Shown one piece after another: positions 24,773-32,854 of a stretch of 64,000 bases of DNA; positions within the stretch are counted from its first letter, which is position 1; each line of letters opens with the position of its first letter. The translations under genes and the position numbers were made by a program. Source of the stretch: Mycobacterium rhizamassiliense (GTDB taxonomy: Bacteria; Actinomycetota; Actinomycetes; Mycobacteriales; Mycobacteriaceae); contig NZ_LT721901.1 in the NCBI RefSeq assembly GCF_900157375.1, positions 4,235,685 through 4,299,684 of the forward strand, written 5' to 3'. Below the pieces are notes generated by a model. It was given only the letters and a program-made list of their open reading frames with translations, did not search any database and was not told where the DNA came from.

Positions 24773-25849
24773 ATGCGGGTGCTGGTCGCCCCCGATTGCT
24801 TCGGCGACAGCCTCTCGGCGGTAGAGGCCGCGGCGGCGATCGCGACGGGCTGGACCCGGTCACGCCCCGGCGACCGATTCATCGTCGCCCCGCAGTCCGA
24901 CGGCGGTCCCGGTTTCGTCGAGGTGCTGGCCAAGCGGCTGGGGGAGCGGCGGCGGATCGAGGTCGCCGGCCCGCTGGACGAGACCGTGGAAGCCGAATGG
25001 GTATTCGACCCGGGCCCGTCGACCGCCTACCTGGAGTGTGCGCAGGCCTGCGGCCTGGCGCTGCTGGACTGCCCACCCAGCCCGGAGACCGCGCTGGCGG
25101 CCCACAGCAGGGGCGTCGGGCAGCTCATCGCCGAGGTGCTGCGGGCCGGGGCGAGGCGGATCGTGATCGGGCTGGGCGGCAGCGCCTGCACCGACGGCGG
25201 CCAGGGCATGATCGACGAACTCGGCGGGCTGGAAGCCGCCCGCGAGCGACTGGCCGACATCGAGCTGATCGCGGCCTCGGACACCGAATACCCGCTGGTC
25301 GGCCCTTGGGGCACGGCGCGGGTGTTCGGGCCGCAGAAGGGCGCGGACACCGCCGCCGTGGCCGCCCTGGAGGTCCGGCTCGAGTCGTGGGCACTCAAGC
25401 TCGAGGCATTGGCCGGCCGGGACGTCAGCTCCGAACCGGGTGCGGCCGCCGCGGGTGGCATCGGCGCCGGGTTGTTCGCCCTCGGCGGCCGGTGCGAGTC
25501 CGGCGCGGAGATCATTGCCGAGCACACCGACCTGGCCGACGACCTGGAGACGGCGGACATGATCGTCACTGGTGAAGGCCATTTTGACGAGCAGTCCCTG
25601 CACGGCAAGGTGGTCGGCTCGCTCGCGGACGCGGCCGGACCGCTGGGGATTCCGGTGATCGTGCTGGCCGGCCAGGTCAGCCTGGAGAAAACCGCGGTGC
25701 GCTCCGCGGGCATCATGTCTGCGCTGTCGATGTCCGAATACGCCGGTTCGGTGGGATTGGCGCAGGCCGACGCGGCAAACCAGCTGATGGGATTAGCGTC
25801 ACAGGTAGCGGCGCGACTCGGGAATAGCGGTCCCGGGAGGTACCGTTGA
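24773..25849 (+). CDS. Glycerate kinase, GckA/GarK type (Rv2205c-like)
   Basis: Phosphorylates glycerate to a phosphoglycerate. 358 residues from the ATG (MRVLVAPDCF), equal in length to the M. tuberculosis protein. Motifs are 'APDCFGDSLSAVEAAAAI', 'PQSDGGPGF', 'IGLGGSACTDGGQGM', 'FGPQKGA' and 'IVTGEGHFDEQSLHGKV'. An in-frame ATG at 24701 overlapping the stop of a mini-ORF could add 24 residues. It is divergent from the DUF3043 gene. Confidence 0.92.
   Translation: MRVLVAPDCFGDSLSAVEAAAAIATGWTRSRPGDRFIVAPQSDGGPGFVEVLAKRLGERRRIEVAGPLDETVEAEWVFDPGPSTAYLECAQACGLALLDCPPSPETALAAHSRGVGQLIAEVLRAGARRIVIGLGGSACTDGGQGMIDELGGLEAARERLADIELIAASDTEYPLVGPWGTARVFGPQKGADTAAVAALEVRLESWALKLEALAGRDVSSEPGAAAAGGIGAGLFALGGRCESGAEIIAEHTDLADDLETADMIVTGEGHFDEQSLHGKVVGSLADAAGPLGIPVIVLAGQVSLEKTAVRSAGIMSALSMSEYAGSVGLAQADAANQLMGLASQVAARLGNSGPGRYR
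25841..25846 (+). promoter_or_regulatory. -10 element upstream of the Fe-S carrier gene
   Basis: TACCGT overlaps the glycerate kinase stop and stands seven bases before a GTG at 25854 that is in frame with the carrier gene. Confidence 0.45.
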
Positions 25850-25875
25850 GGCAGTGGGTTTTACCCGAGAGGTTC

Positions 25876-25891
25876 GGGTGCCCGGGCACCC
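25876..25891. repeat. 16-bp perfect palindrome in the leader of the Fe-S carrier gene
   Basis: GGGTGCCCGGGCACCC is fully self-complementary and lies about 30 bases before the ATG, downstream of the putative -10. It could be an operator or an RNA stem; the sequence does not decide. Confidence 0.5.
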
Positions 25892-25919
25892 ACCCAACAA
25901 CAGGCATGTAGGAGAAGTA

Positions 25920-26279
25920 ATGACGGTGCAAAACGAGACGAGCGCCACGACCACTCACGGCGCGATCCTAACCGAAGCCGCCGCCACCAAGGCGAAGTCC
26001 CTGCTGGACCAAGAGGGACGCGACGACCTGGCGCTGCGCATCGCGGTGCAGCCGGGCGGATGCGCTGGACTGCGCTACAACCTGTTCTTCGACGACCGGT
26101 CGCTGGACGGCGACCTGATCGCGGAGTTCGGTGGGGTGAAGCTGACGGTCGACCGGATGAGCGCGCCGTACATTCAAGGCGCCTCGATCGACTTCGTCGA
26201 CACCATCGAGAAGCAGGGCTTCACCATCGACAACCCCAACGCCACCGGTTCGTGCGCCTGCGGGGACTCGTTCAACTGA
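25920..26279 (+). CDS. A-type iron-sulfur carrier (HesB/IscA/ErpA family)
   Basis: 119 aa with the family's three cysteines: one in 'QPGGCAGLRYNLFF' and the C-terminal CxC pair in 'GSCACGDSFN'. It delivers or stores Fe-S clusters for enzymes such as LipA. The ATG has GGAG five to nine bases upstream and matches the start of M. tuberculosis Rv2204c. A leaderless GTG 66 bases earlier is in frame and would add 22 residues. It stands alone between glycerate kinase and a convergent gene. Confidence 0.95.
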   Translation: MTVQNETSATTTHGAILTEAAATKAKSLLDQEGRDDLALRIAVQPGGCAGLRYNLFFDDRSLDGDLIAEFGGVKLTVDRMSAPYIQGASIDFVDTIEKQGFTIDNPNATGSCACGDSFN

Positions 26280-26298
26280 CGCCCGGCAGCTAGCGCGC

Positions 26299-26322
26299 GG
26301 GGGCTGGCTAGTAAGAGCCCCC
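26299..26322. terminator. Hairpin between convergent genes
   Basis: GGGGGCT (26299-26305) pairs with AGCCCCC (26316-26322) around a ten-base loop that contains the stop codon of the minus-strand gene; GC-rich flanks extend the stem imperfectly. There is no U tract, so it is a plausible but weak shared terminator. Confidence 0.45.
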
Positions 26323-26931
26323 GGTGCGCAGCACGTATGAGCACACCAGGATGTCGCCGCGCTGGAAGAGTAGCTGCGCGACGCCCTGAACCTGCCCGCG
26401 CATCGGGCCGCCCGTGGCCGGCGACACCTGCATGGTGAACAGCGCCTGGGCCTGGTACTGGGACAAATAGACGATCTTGTCGATCGAGGTCAACTGGACC
26501 TGCGAGAACTGCTTGCGGAACGCGTCGCTGCTCAGTTTGGCCAGCGCCTGGTCGGAACGCTTGTCCTTGACGCCGTCGTACAGACCGCACAGCGCGTTGC
26601 GGACGATGCTGTCGGTGTCTTTGCTCTCCAGGGCGTCCAGATAGCCCTGGATCGCGGTCTTCGCCGTCCCCTCCGACACGCTGGAGCCGGCGCTGGCGCC
26701 GTTGGTGCGCACCCCGAACACGATCGCCACCGTCAACACGGCCACCAGCCCGATGGCCAGCAGCAGGCCGATGATCAACCGCCGCTTGGACCGTGGCTGC
26801 GGATACGGCGGCGGCGCGAAGCCCGGATCGCCGGGCGGGACGTCGTGCGGAAAGTCCACCGGCTGCGACTGGGGATAGGGAACGGGTCCGTCACCGCCGA
26901 CAGCATGGTTCGGCGAGTGCGGACCGCCCAT
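26308..26931 (-). CDS. Single-pass membrane protein with DUF4878-like extracellular domain (Rv2203-like)
   Basis: 207 aa; ATG with AGGAG six bases upstream. A Pro/Gly-rich cytoplasmic N-terminus (PHDVPPGDPGFAPPPYPQP) is followed by a basic KRR and a transmembrane helix at about 50-73. A 130-residue outer domain begins 'TAKTAIQGYLDALESKDTDSIVRNALCGLY' and has two Cys that could pair. Such NTF2-like domains occur in many mycobacterial membrane proteins. The function is unknown. Confidence 0.85.
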   Translation of the reverse strand: MGGPHSPNHAVGGDGPVPYPQSQPVDFPHDVPPGDPGFAPPPYPQPRSKRRLIIGLLLAIGLVAVLTVAIVFGVRTNGASAGSSVSEGTAKTAIQGYLDALESKDTDSIVRNALCGLYDGVKDKRSDQALAKLSSDAFRKQFSQVQLTSIDKIVYLSQYQAQALFTMQVSPATGGPMRGQVQGVAQLLFQRGDILVCSYVLRTGGSY

Positions 26932-27114
26932 AGTGTTCTCCTACGGTGGTAGACGGGATCGCGGAGCGGGTAGTGCCCGAATGGCTCGGGTCCCGACGGC
27001 TTGAGTGAGTTCCCTAGGCAGGCTAGCGCACAGCTCCCGCCGCCCGCGGACGCAGCGACGGTCAAAGTGCGTGAGTAAGATAGCTGGCCTTACTAACGAA
27101 GGGTGGAGATTTTC

Positions 27115-28092
27115 GTGACGATCGCGGTGACCGGCTCGATTGCGACCGACAACCTGATGCGGTTCCCCGGCCGCTTCTCCGAGCACCTGCTGGCCGAACA
27201 CCTGGAAAAGGTGTCGCTGAGCTTCTTGGTGGACGACCTGGTGATCCACCGCGGCGGCGTGGCCGGAAACATCGCCTTCGCCATCGGCGTGCTGGGCGGC
27301 GACGTCGCACTGGTCGGCGCGGCCGGCGACGACTTCGTCGGCGACTACGGCAAATGGCTGCAGTCCCACGGCGTCAACACCGACCACGTGCTGATCTCGC
27401 AGACCGCCCACACCGCCCGCTTCGTCTGCACCACCGACGAGGACATGGCCCAGATCGCGTCGTTCTACCCGGGGGCGATGTCGGAGGCCCGCAACATCAA
27501 GCTCGCCGACCTGGTGTCGGCTGCCGGCAAGCCGGACCTGGTCATCATCGGTGCCAACGACCCGGAAGCGATGGTGGTGCACACCGAGGAGTGCCGCAAG
27601 CTCGGGCTGGCGTTTGCCGCCGACCCGTCCCAGCAGCTGCCCCGCCTGTCCGGCGACGAGATCGACAAGCTCGTCGACGGCGCCGCCTACCTGTTCACCA
27701 ACGACTACGAGTGGGAACTGCTGCAGAAGAAGACCGGCTGGTCGGACGCGGATCTGCAGCAGAAGGTGGAGCTGCGGGTGACCACGCTGGGCGCCAAGGG
27801 CGTCGACATCGTCGACCGCGACGGGACCACGGTGCACGTCGACGTGGTGCCCGAAAACAGCCAGACCGACCCCACCGGCGTCGGCGACGCGTTCCGCGCC
27901 GGGTTCCTCACCGGCCGCAGCGCGGGCCTGAGCCTCGAGCGTTCGGCGCAGCTGGGCTCGCTGGTCGCGGTGCTGGTGCTGGAGTCGACCGGCACCCAGG
28001 AGTGGACGTGGGACCACGAGGTCGCCAAGACCCGGTTGGCGGGCGCCTACGGCGACGAGGCGGCCAACGAGATCGCCGCGGTGCTGGCCTAG
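27115..28092 (+). CDS. adoK: Adenosine kinase, PfkB family
   Basis: Phosphorylates adenosine in purine salvage and belongs to the ribokinase-like fold. 325 aa from the GTG (VTIAVTGSIATD), which matches the M. tuberculosis start and has GGTGGAG upstream; an earlier in-frame GTG at 27103 is rejected. Motifs are 'HRGGVAGNIAFAIGVLGG' and the anion-hole/base motif 'DPTGVGDAFRAGF' with the catalytic Asp near 258. Its stop shares the four-base CTAG with the asnB stop on the other strand. Confidence 0.94.
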   Translation: MTIAVTGSIATDNLMRFPGRFSEHLLAEHLEKVSLSFLVDDLVIHRGGVAGNIAFAIGVLGGDVALVGAAGDDFVGDYGKWLQSHGVNTDHVLISQTAHTARFVCTTDEDMAQIASFYPGAMSEARNIKLADLVSAAGKPDLVIIGANDPEAMVVHTEECRKLGLAFAADPSQQLPRLSGDEIDKLVDGAAYLFTNDYEWELLQKKTGWSDADLQQKVELRVTTLGAKGVDIVDRDGTTVHVDVVPENSQTDPTGVGDAFRAGFLTGRSAGLSLERSAQLGSLVAVLVLESTGTQEWTWDHEVAKTRLAGAYGDEAANEIAAVLA

Positions 28093-30053
28093 AGCTGCAC
28101 CGGGTAGTGCGGCTCGCTGATCTGGGGCACCACGCTGTGCTCGACGAAGATCGCGTGCCACAGCATGAAGATCAGCACCGTCCACAGCCGGCGGCTGTGA
28201 TCGCTGGCGCCGCTTCGGTGTTCGTCGAGCATCCGGCGCACCGCGCCGGCGTCGATCAGGTGGTCGGTCTGCGACGCGGCGACGGTCGCATACGCCCACT
28301 CCTGTAGCGCGCCGGCGCGCAGCCAGTGCCGGATCGGCACCGGGAAGCCGAGCTTGGGCCGGTTCAGCACGTGCGCGGGAACGATGGGCTCCAGCGCGCG
28401 CCGCAGTGCGTACTTGGTGGTGGTCCGGGTGATCTTGGCCTCCACCGGAAGCCGGGAGGCGACGGCGAACACCTCGGGATCCAGGAACGGCACCCGCAGT
28501 TCGAGCGAGTTGGCCATCGTCATCTTGTCGGCCTTGACCAGGATGTCGCCGCGCAGCCAGGTGAACAGGTCGACGTGCTGCATGCGCGCGACGGGATCGG
28601 CGCCCGCCGATTCGGCGTACACCGATGCCGTCACGTCGGTGTGCGTCCAGTCGTCGCGGAACCCGGTCAGCACGTCGCGCAGCTGCGCGTCGGAGAAGCT
28701 GCGCGCGTTGCCGTAGTAGCGTTCCTCGAGCGTCAGCGAGCCGCGGTGCAGCAGGCTCTTGCCGCGCATGCCCTCGGGCAGCGGCTTGCTCACCTTGCCC
28801 ATGGAGCGCCGCACCGGCCGGGGGAGATAGTCAAAAGGCTTTAGCGACAACGGTTCTCGGTAGATCGTGTAGCCGCCGAACAGCTCGTCGGCGCCCTCGC
28901 CGGACAGCACCACCTTGACGTGCTTGCGGGCCTCGCGGGCGACGAAGAACAGCGGCACCAGCGCGGGGTCGGCCACCGGCTCGTCGAGGTACCAGACGAT
29001 CTCGGGCAGGGCGGCGACGAACTCGTCCGGCTTGACAACCTTGGTGACGTGCCGAGCGCCGATGGCCTCGGCCGAGGCCACCGCGACGTCGATCTCGGAG
29101 AATCCCTCGCGCTCGAAGCCAGTGGTGAACGTGATCAGCCGCGGGTTGTGCCGGATGGCCAGGGCCGCGATGGCCGTGGAGTCGATGCCGCCGGACAGGA
29201 ACGCCCCCACCGTGACGTCGGCGCGCATGTGCTTGGCCACCGAATCCTCGAGCACCGCGGTGATCTCGTCGTAGCGGGCCTGCTCGGTGTCGCGGGTGAA
29301 CGGCGTGGCCGCGAACCGCGGCACGAAATAGCGGGTGACCTGCGGCGCCGCGCCGGCGCGGATCCGGGCGTAGCAGCCCGATTCCAGCCGGCGCACGCCG
29401 CGGTGCAGCGTCTCGGGCTCCGGGACGTACTGCAGCACGGTGTAGTGCTGGACCGCTCGGGTGTCGATCGAGGTGTCGAACCCGATCAGGTCGGCCAAAT
29501 CGAGCAGGCACTTCTTCTCGCTGGCCACCGCGGTACCGCCGCGGCCGGTCGCCATGAACAGCGGCTTGATACCGAAAGGGTCTCGCGCACAGAATAATTC
29601 GTGAGTGACGGTGTCCCACAGTGCGAACGCGAACATGCCGCGCAGCCGGGTGAGCACGTCGGCGCCCCAGTGGTGGAAGCCGGCGACGATCGGCTCGCCG
29701 TCGCCGTCGGTGGCGAACACGGCGCCGTGCTGAGCCGTCAGTTCGTCGCGCAGCTCCAAGTAGTTGTAGATCTCGCCGTTGAACACCAGGACGTAGCGGT
29801 CGGGCGCCTCGGGCGGCCCCCAGCGCAGCGGCTGGTGCGAGTGCTCGATGTCGATGAAGGACAGCCGGTTGAAGCCGAAGACGACGGCGCCGTCGTCATC
29901 CGGGTCATACAGCCCGCCGGGCTCGTCGGGCCCGCGATGCCGCATCAGGCGCAAGGCGCGGACGATGGCACCGTCGACGGCGTCGGAACCGGGGCTGGCT
30001 GGGTCCTGATCCACGCCCGCCGGATCCGCGACAAAAGCCAGCAGTCCACACAC
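28089..30053 (-). CDS. asnB: Asparagine synthetase, glutamine-hydrolysing
   Basis: 654 aa class II amidotransferase. It has nucleophile Cys2 (MCGLLAF), 'HRGPDEPG', 'FGFNRLSFIDIEHSHQP' and 'FNGEIYNYLELR' in the glutaminase half, then the synthetase half with pyrophosphate loop 'GAFLSGGIDSTAIAAL' and 'LSGEGADELFGGY'. GTG start, because a residue-2 Cys is required. A CATACT hexamer eight bases upstream is a weak leaderless candidate. In M. tuberculosis the orthologue has been connected with amidation of cell-wall meso-diaminopimelate, so either asparagine or amidated mDAP could be the product. Confidence 0.94.
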   Translation of the reverse strand: MCGLLAFVADPAGVDQDPASPGSDAVDGAIVRALRLMRHRGPDEPGGLYDPDDDGAVVFGFNRLSFIDIEHSHQPLRWGPPEAPDRYVLVFNGEIYNYLELRDELTAQHGAVFATDGDGEPIVAGFHHWGADVLTRLRGMFAFALWDTVTHELFCARDPFGIKPLFMATGRGGTAVASEKKCLLDLADLIGFDTSIDTRAVQHYTVLQYVPEPETLHRGVRRLESGCYARIRAGAAPQVTRYFVPRFAATPFTRDTEQARYDEITAVLEDSVAKHMRADVTVGAFLSGGIDSTAIAALAIRHNPRLITFTTGFEREGFSEIDVAVASAEAIGARHVTKVVKPDEFVAALPEIVWYLDEPVADPALVPLFFVAREARKHVKVVLSGEGADELFGGYTIYREPLSLKPFDYLPRPVRRSMGKVSKPLPEGMRGKSLLHRGSLTLEERYYGNARSFSDAQLRDVLTGFRDDWTHTDVTASVYAESAGADPVARMQHVDLFTWLRGDILVKADKMTMANSLELRVPFLDPEVFAVASRLPVEAKITRTTTKYALRRALEPIVPAHVLNRPKLGFPVPIRHWLRAGALQEWAYATVAASQTDHLIDAGAVRRMLDEHRSGASDHSRRLWTVLIFMLWHAIFVEHSVVPQISEPHYPVQL

Positions 30054-30208
30054 GGCGCCCCAGTATGCCGCACTTTGGCGGCGCTTGGGGATGCCGCACC
30101 GGGCGGCCGGCGGCAGCCACGCCGAGCGGCCGGTTGGGCCTTAGTCGCCGGGCTGAGCGGCGTGGTCTACGCTGCGTAGTATTCGGCATTCGACCAGGAG
30201 GCGCCAGC

Positions 30209-31321
30209 GTGACACCTCGCGAGCAGTTCAGTTCGCACCGTCTGTCGCAAGGCAACTTTCAGCGCCTTTTCTCAGGCGTTTTCGAAGGCGTTCCCCGTAG
30301 CCTTTCCCGCCGTCGCCGGCCGCTGGCGCTGGCCGCGACGCTGGGGGCGCTAGCGGTGTGCCTGAGCGGCTGCAGCTGGTCGGAGGCGCTGGCCCTGGGC
30401 TGGCCGGAGGGCATCACCCCGCAGGCGCACTACAACCGCGAGCTGTGGATCGGCTCGGTGATCGCCGCCCTGGTCGTCGGCGTCATCGTGTGGGGCCTGA
30501 TGTTCTGGTCGGCGGCCTTCCACCGCAAGAAGGCCACCGACACCGAACTGCCGCGTCAGTTCGGCTACAACATGCCGCTGGAGCTGGTGCTGACCGTCGT
30601 GCCGTTCCTGATCATCTCGGTGCTGTTCTACTTCACCGTGGTGGTGCAGGAAAAAATGCTGCACCTGGCCAAGGACCCCGAGGTCGTGATCGACGTCACG
30701 TCCTTCCAGTGGAACTGGAAGTTCGGCTACCAGAAGGTCAACTTCAAAGACGGCACCCTGACCTACGACGGGGCCGACGACGCGCGCAAGAAGGCGATGA
30801 CGTCGAAGCCGGAGGGCAAGGACGAGCACGGCGAGGAGCGAGTCGGCGCAATCCGCGGCCTCAACACCGAGGACCGGACGTACCTGAACTTCGACAAGGT
30901 CGAGACGCTGGGAACCAGCACCGAGATCCCGGTGCTGGTGCTGCCCGCGGGCAAGCGCATTGAATTCGTCTTGAATTCCGCCGACGTCATCCACGCGTTC
31001 TGGGTGCCGGAATTCCTGTTCAAGCGCGACGTGATGGCGCACCCGAAGGAAAACAACTCCGTCAACGTCTTCCAGGTCGACGAGATCCAGAAGACCGGGG
31101 CCTTCGTGGGCCACTGCGCGGAGATGTGCGGCACGTATCACTCGATGATGAACTTTGAGGTTCGGGTGGTGTCGGCCAACGATTTCAAGGCTTACCTGCA
31201 GCAACGGATCGACGGAAAGACGAACGCCGAAGCGTTGCAAGCGATCGCGCAGCCTCCGCTCGCGGTCACCACCCATCCGTTTGAGACGCGCCGCGGCGAA
31301 AAAGCCCAGTCCGTAGGTTAG
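30209..31321 (+). CDS. ctaC: Cytochrome c oxidase subunit II (aa3)
   Basis: CuA-bearing subunit that takes electrons from the cytochrome bcc complex. 370 aa from a GTG with AGGAGG seven bases upstream. A signal segment ends in a lipobox (CLSGC, Cys55), followed by two transmembrane helices (WIGSVIAALVVGVIVWGLMFW and LVLTVVPFLIISVLFYFTVVV). The cupredoxin domain has the CuA ligands in 'GHCAEMCGTYHSMM' and the upstream His in 'VIHAFWVPEF'. A charged insertion at about 205-235 (DDARKKAMTSKPEGKDEHGEE) is typical of mycobacteria. It is co-transcribed with ctaF. Confidence 0.96.
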   Translation: MTPREQFSSHRLSQGNFQRLFSGVFEGVPRSLSRRRRPLALAATLGALAVCLSGCSWSEALALGWPEGITPQAHYNRELWIGSVIAALVVGVIVWGLMFWSAAFHRKKATDTELPRQFGYNMPLELVLTVVPFLIISVLFYFTVVVQEKMLHLAKDPEVVIDVTSFQWNWKFGYQKVNFKDGTLTYDGADDARKKAMTSKPEGKDEHGEERVGAIRGLNTEDRTYLNFDKVETLGTSTEIPVLVLPAGKRIEFVLNSADVIHAFWVPEFLFKRDVMAHPKENNSVNVFQVDEIQKTGAFVGHCAEMCGTYHSMMNFEVRVVSANDFKAYLQQRIDGKTNAEALQAIAQPPLAVTTHPFETRRGEKAQSVG

Positions 31322-31328
31322 GAACGCA

Positions 31329-31748
31329 ATGCATATCGAAGCGAGGCTGTTCGAATTCATCGCGGCGTTCTTCGTCTTGGCCGCCGTGCTTTACGGCGTG
31401 CTGACCGCGCTTTTCGCCACCGGCGGTGAGGAATGGGCCGGCACCACGGCGCTGGTGTTGACCGGCGGCCTGGCGCTGATCACGGCCACCTTCTTCCGGT
31501 TTGTGGCCCGCCGCCTCGACACTCGGCCCGAGGACTACGAGGGCGCCGAAATCAGCGACGGGGCAGGGGAACTGGGATTCTTCGCCCCGCACAGCTGGTG
31601 GCCGATTCTGGTGGCGCTGTCGGGCTCGGTGGCCGCGGTCGGGATCGCCCTGTGGCTGCCCTGGCTGATCGTCGCCGGAGTCGTGTTCATCCTCGCGTCG
31701 GCGGCCGGATTGGTCTTCGAGTACTACGTGGGACCCGAGAAGCACTGA
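31329..31748 (+). CDS. ctaF: Cytochrome c oxidase subunit IV (actinobacterial)
   Basis: 139 aa with four transmembrane helices (FIAAFFVLAAVLYGVLTALF, AGTTALVLTGGLALITATFF, PILVALSGSVAAVGIALWL, LIVAGVVFILASAAGLVFEYYV). It is an accessory subunit of the aa3 oxidase in the bcc-aa3 supercomplex. It starts seven bases after the ctaC stop with TAGGAA upstream, so it belongs to a ctaC-ctaF operon. Confidence 0.94.
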   Translation: MHIEARLFEFIAAFFVLAAVLYGVLTALFATGGEEWAGTTALVLTGGLALITATFFRFVARRLDTRPEDYEGAEISDGAGELGFFAPHSWWPILVALSGSVAAVGIALWLPWLIVAGVVFILASAAGLVFEYYVGPEKH

Positions 31749-31830
31749 TTTTGCGGCGCAAAGATAACAATCCGGGCATCAGTTGATCAGTGGCACGTTT
31801 GCCGGGACTTCTTTGCCCCACTCGGTTCGG

Positions 31831-31836
31831 TAGGGT
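31831..31836 (+). promoter_or_regulatory. -10 element for the leader ORF and mmpS3
   Basis: TAGGGT lies 11 bases before the ATG of a 28-codon ORF, so the leader would be only about four bases. Confidence 0.45.
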
Positions 31837-31847
31837 TTGCCCAGGCA

Positions 31848-31934
31848 ATGAGAACTTCCCGAGCGTGTGCGCTACGCGATAGCCCCGGAGCCTCGCGCGC
31901 CGGTGACGCAGTTGGACAGGGCAGGCAGACATGA
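31848..31934 (+). CDS. 28-aa leader ORF coupled to mmpS3
   Basis: ATG-started ORF beginning MRTSRACALRD. Its TGA overlaps the mmpS3 ATG as ATGA (31931-31934). The peptide is basic, contains one Cys and has no hydrophobic segment. A TANNNT hexamer stands just upstream. As with the RDD leader, its translation would bring ribosomes to the main start, which has only a weak Shine-Dalgarno. Peptide function is unknown and the ORF needs ribosome profiling to confirm. Confidence 0.45.
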   Translation: MRTSRACALRDSPGASRAGDAVGQGRQT

Positions 31935-32854
31935 GCGGGCCGAAACCCCCGGGACGGGAATCCGAGGAACCCGATTCCGCGCGCGCCCTCAACCATGAGG
32001 TCGACCATGGGGCCGATCCGGCAGGCGAGGCCCGCAACGGCGAAGCGGCCGCTGAGCACGACGCCGGATTCGACGCCGAGCATCATGTCGAACCGCTCGA
32101 TGACGACGCAGGCGCACCCGCCGACCAGACCGGTCTGACCGACGCGTACTCGCAGGCGTACTCGGCCCCGGAGGCCGACCATTTCATCACCGGCCCCTAT
32201 GTGCCTGCCGACCTGAGCCTCTACGACTACGACAGCTACGACGAGTCGTCCGACGACGACGACGACCACGAGGCCGCCCCGCGGTGGCCCTGGATCGTCG
32301 GCGTCGCCGCGATCGTGGCCGCGATCGCGCTGGTGGTGTCGGTGTCGCTGCTCGTCGCCCGCACCGACACCAACAAGCTGGCCAACCCCGGCACCACCAC
32401 GCCGTCCCAGCCGCCCCTGCAGGACGAGATCACCACGACCAAGCAGACCCAAACTGTGACGGTGACGCCGACGCCACCACCGCCTCCGCCACCACCACCC
32501 GCCCCGGCGCCGTCGTCGGCGCCACCGCCCGCGACGACGCCGTCGGCGGCCGCACCGGCGCCGCCGAGCACGACGCCGGCCGGCCCGCGGCAGGTGACGT
32601 ATTCGGTGACCGGGACGAAGGCCCCGGGCGACATCATCTCGGTGACCTACGTCGACGCCTCGGGGCGGCGCCGCACCCAGCACAACGTCTACATCCCGTG
32701 GTCGATGACCGTGACGCCGATCTCGCAGTCCGACGTCGGATCCGTCGAAGCGTCCAGCCTGTTCCGGGTGAGCCGGCTGAACTGCTCGATCACCACCAGC
32801 GACGGGGCGGTGCTTTCGTCGAGCAACAGCGACGCACCGCAGACGAGCTGCTGA
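31931..32854 (+). CDS. mmpS3: MmpS3-like membrane protein
   Basis: 307 aa. A 115-residue acidic cytoplasmic N-terminus (DDDDDHEAAP at its end) is followed by a transmembrane helix at about 118-140 (WIVGVAAIVAAIALVVSVSLLV), a long Pro/Thr/Ala-rich periplasmic spacer, and a C-terminal MmpS domain (VTYSVTGTKAPGDIISVTYVD, two Cys near the end). Other MmpS proteins partner MmpL transporters, but no mmpL gene is nearby; MmpS3 has been linked to the cell-elongation/envelope machinery. Its stop overlaps the next start (TGATG). Confidence 0.92.
   Translation: MSGPKPPGRESEEPDSARALNHEVDHGADPAGEARNGEAAAEHDAGFDAEHHVEPLDDDAGAPADQTGLTDAYSQAYSAPEADHFITGPYVPADLSLYDYDSYDESSDDDDDHEAAPRWPWIVGVAAIVAAIALVVSVSLLVARTDTNKLANPGTTTPSQPPLQDEITTTKQTQTVTVTPTPPPPPPPPPAPAPSSAPPPATTPSAAAPAPPSTTPAGPRQVTYSVTGTKAPGDIISVTYVDASGRRRTQHNVYIPWSMTVTPISQSDVGSVEASSLFRVSRLNCSITTSDGAVLSSSNSDAPQTSC

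Noticed and set aside
24574..24933. 360-base upstream extension of the DUF3043 gene
   Set aside because: It runs antisense through the glycerate kinase start region; the GTG at 24573 has a -10 seven bases upstream and matches the family start.
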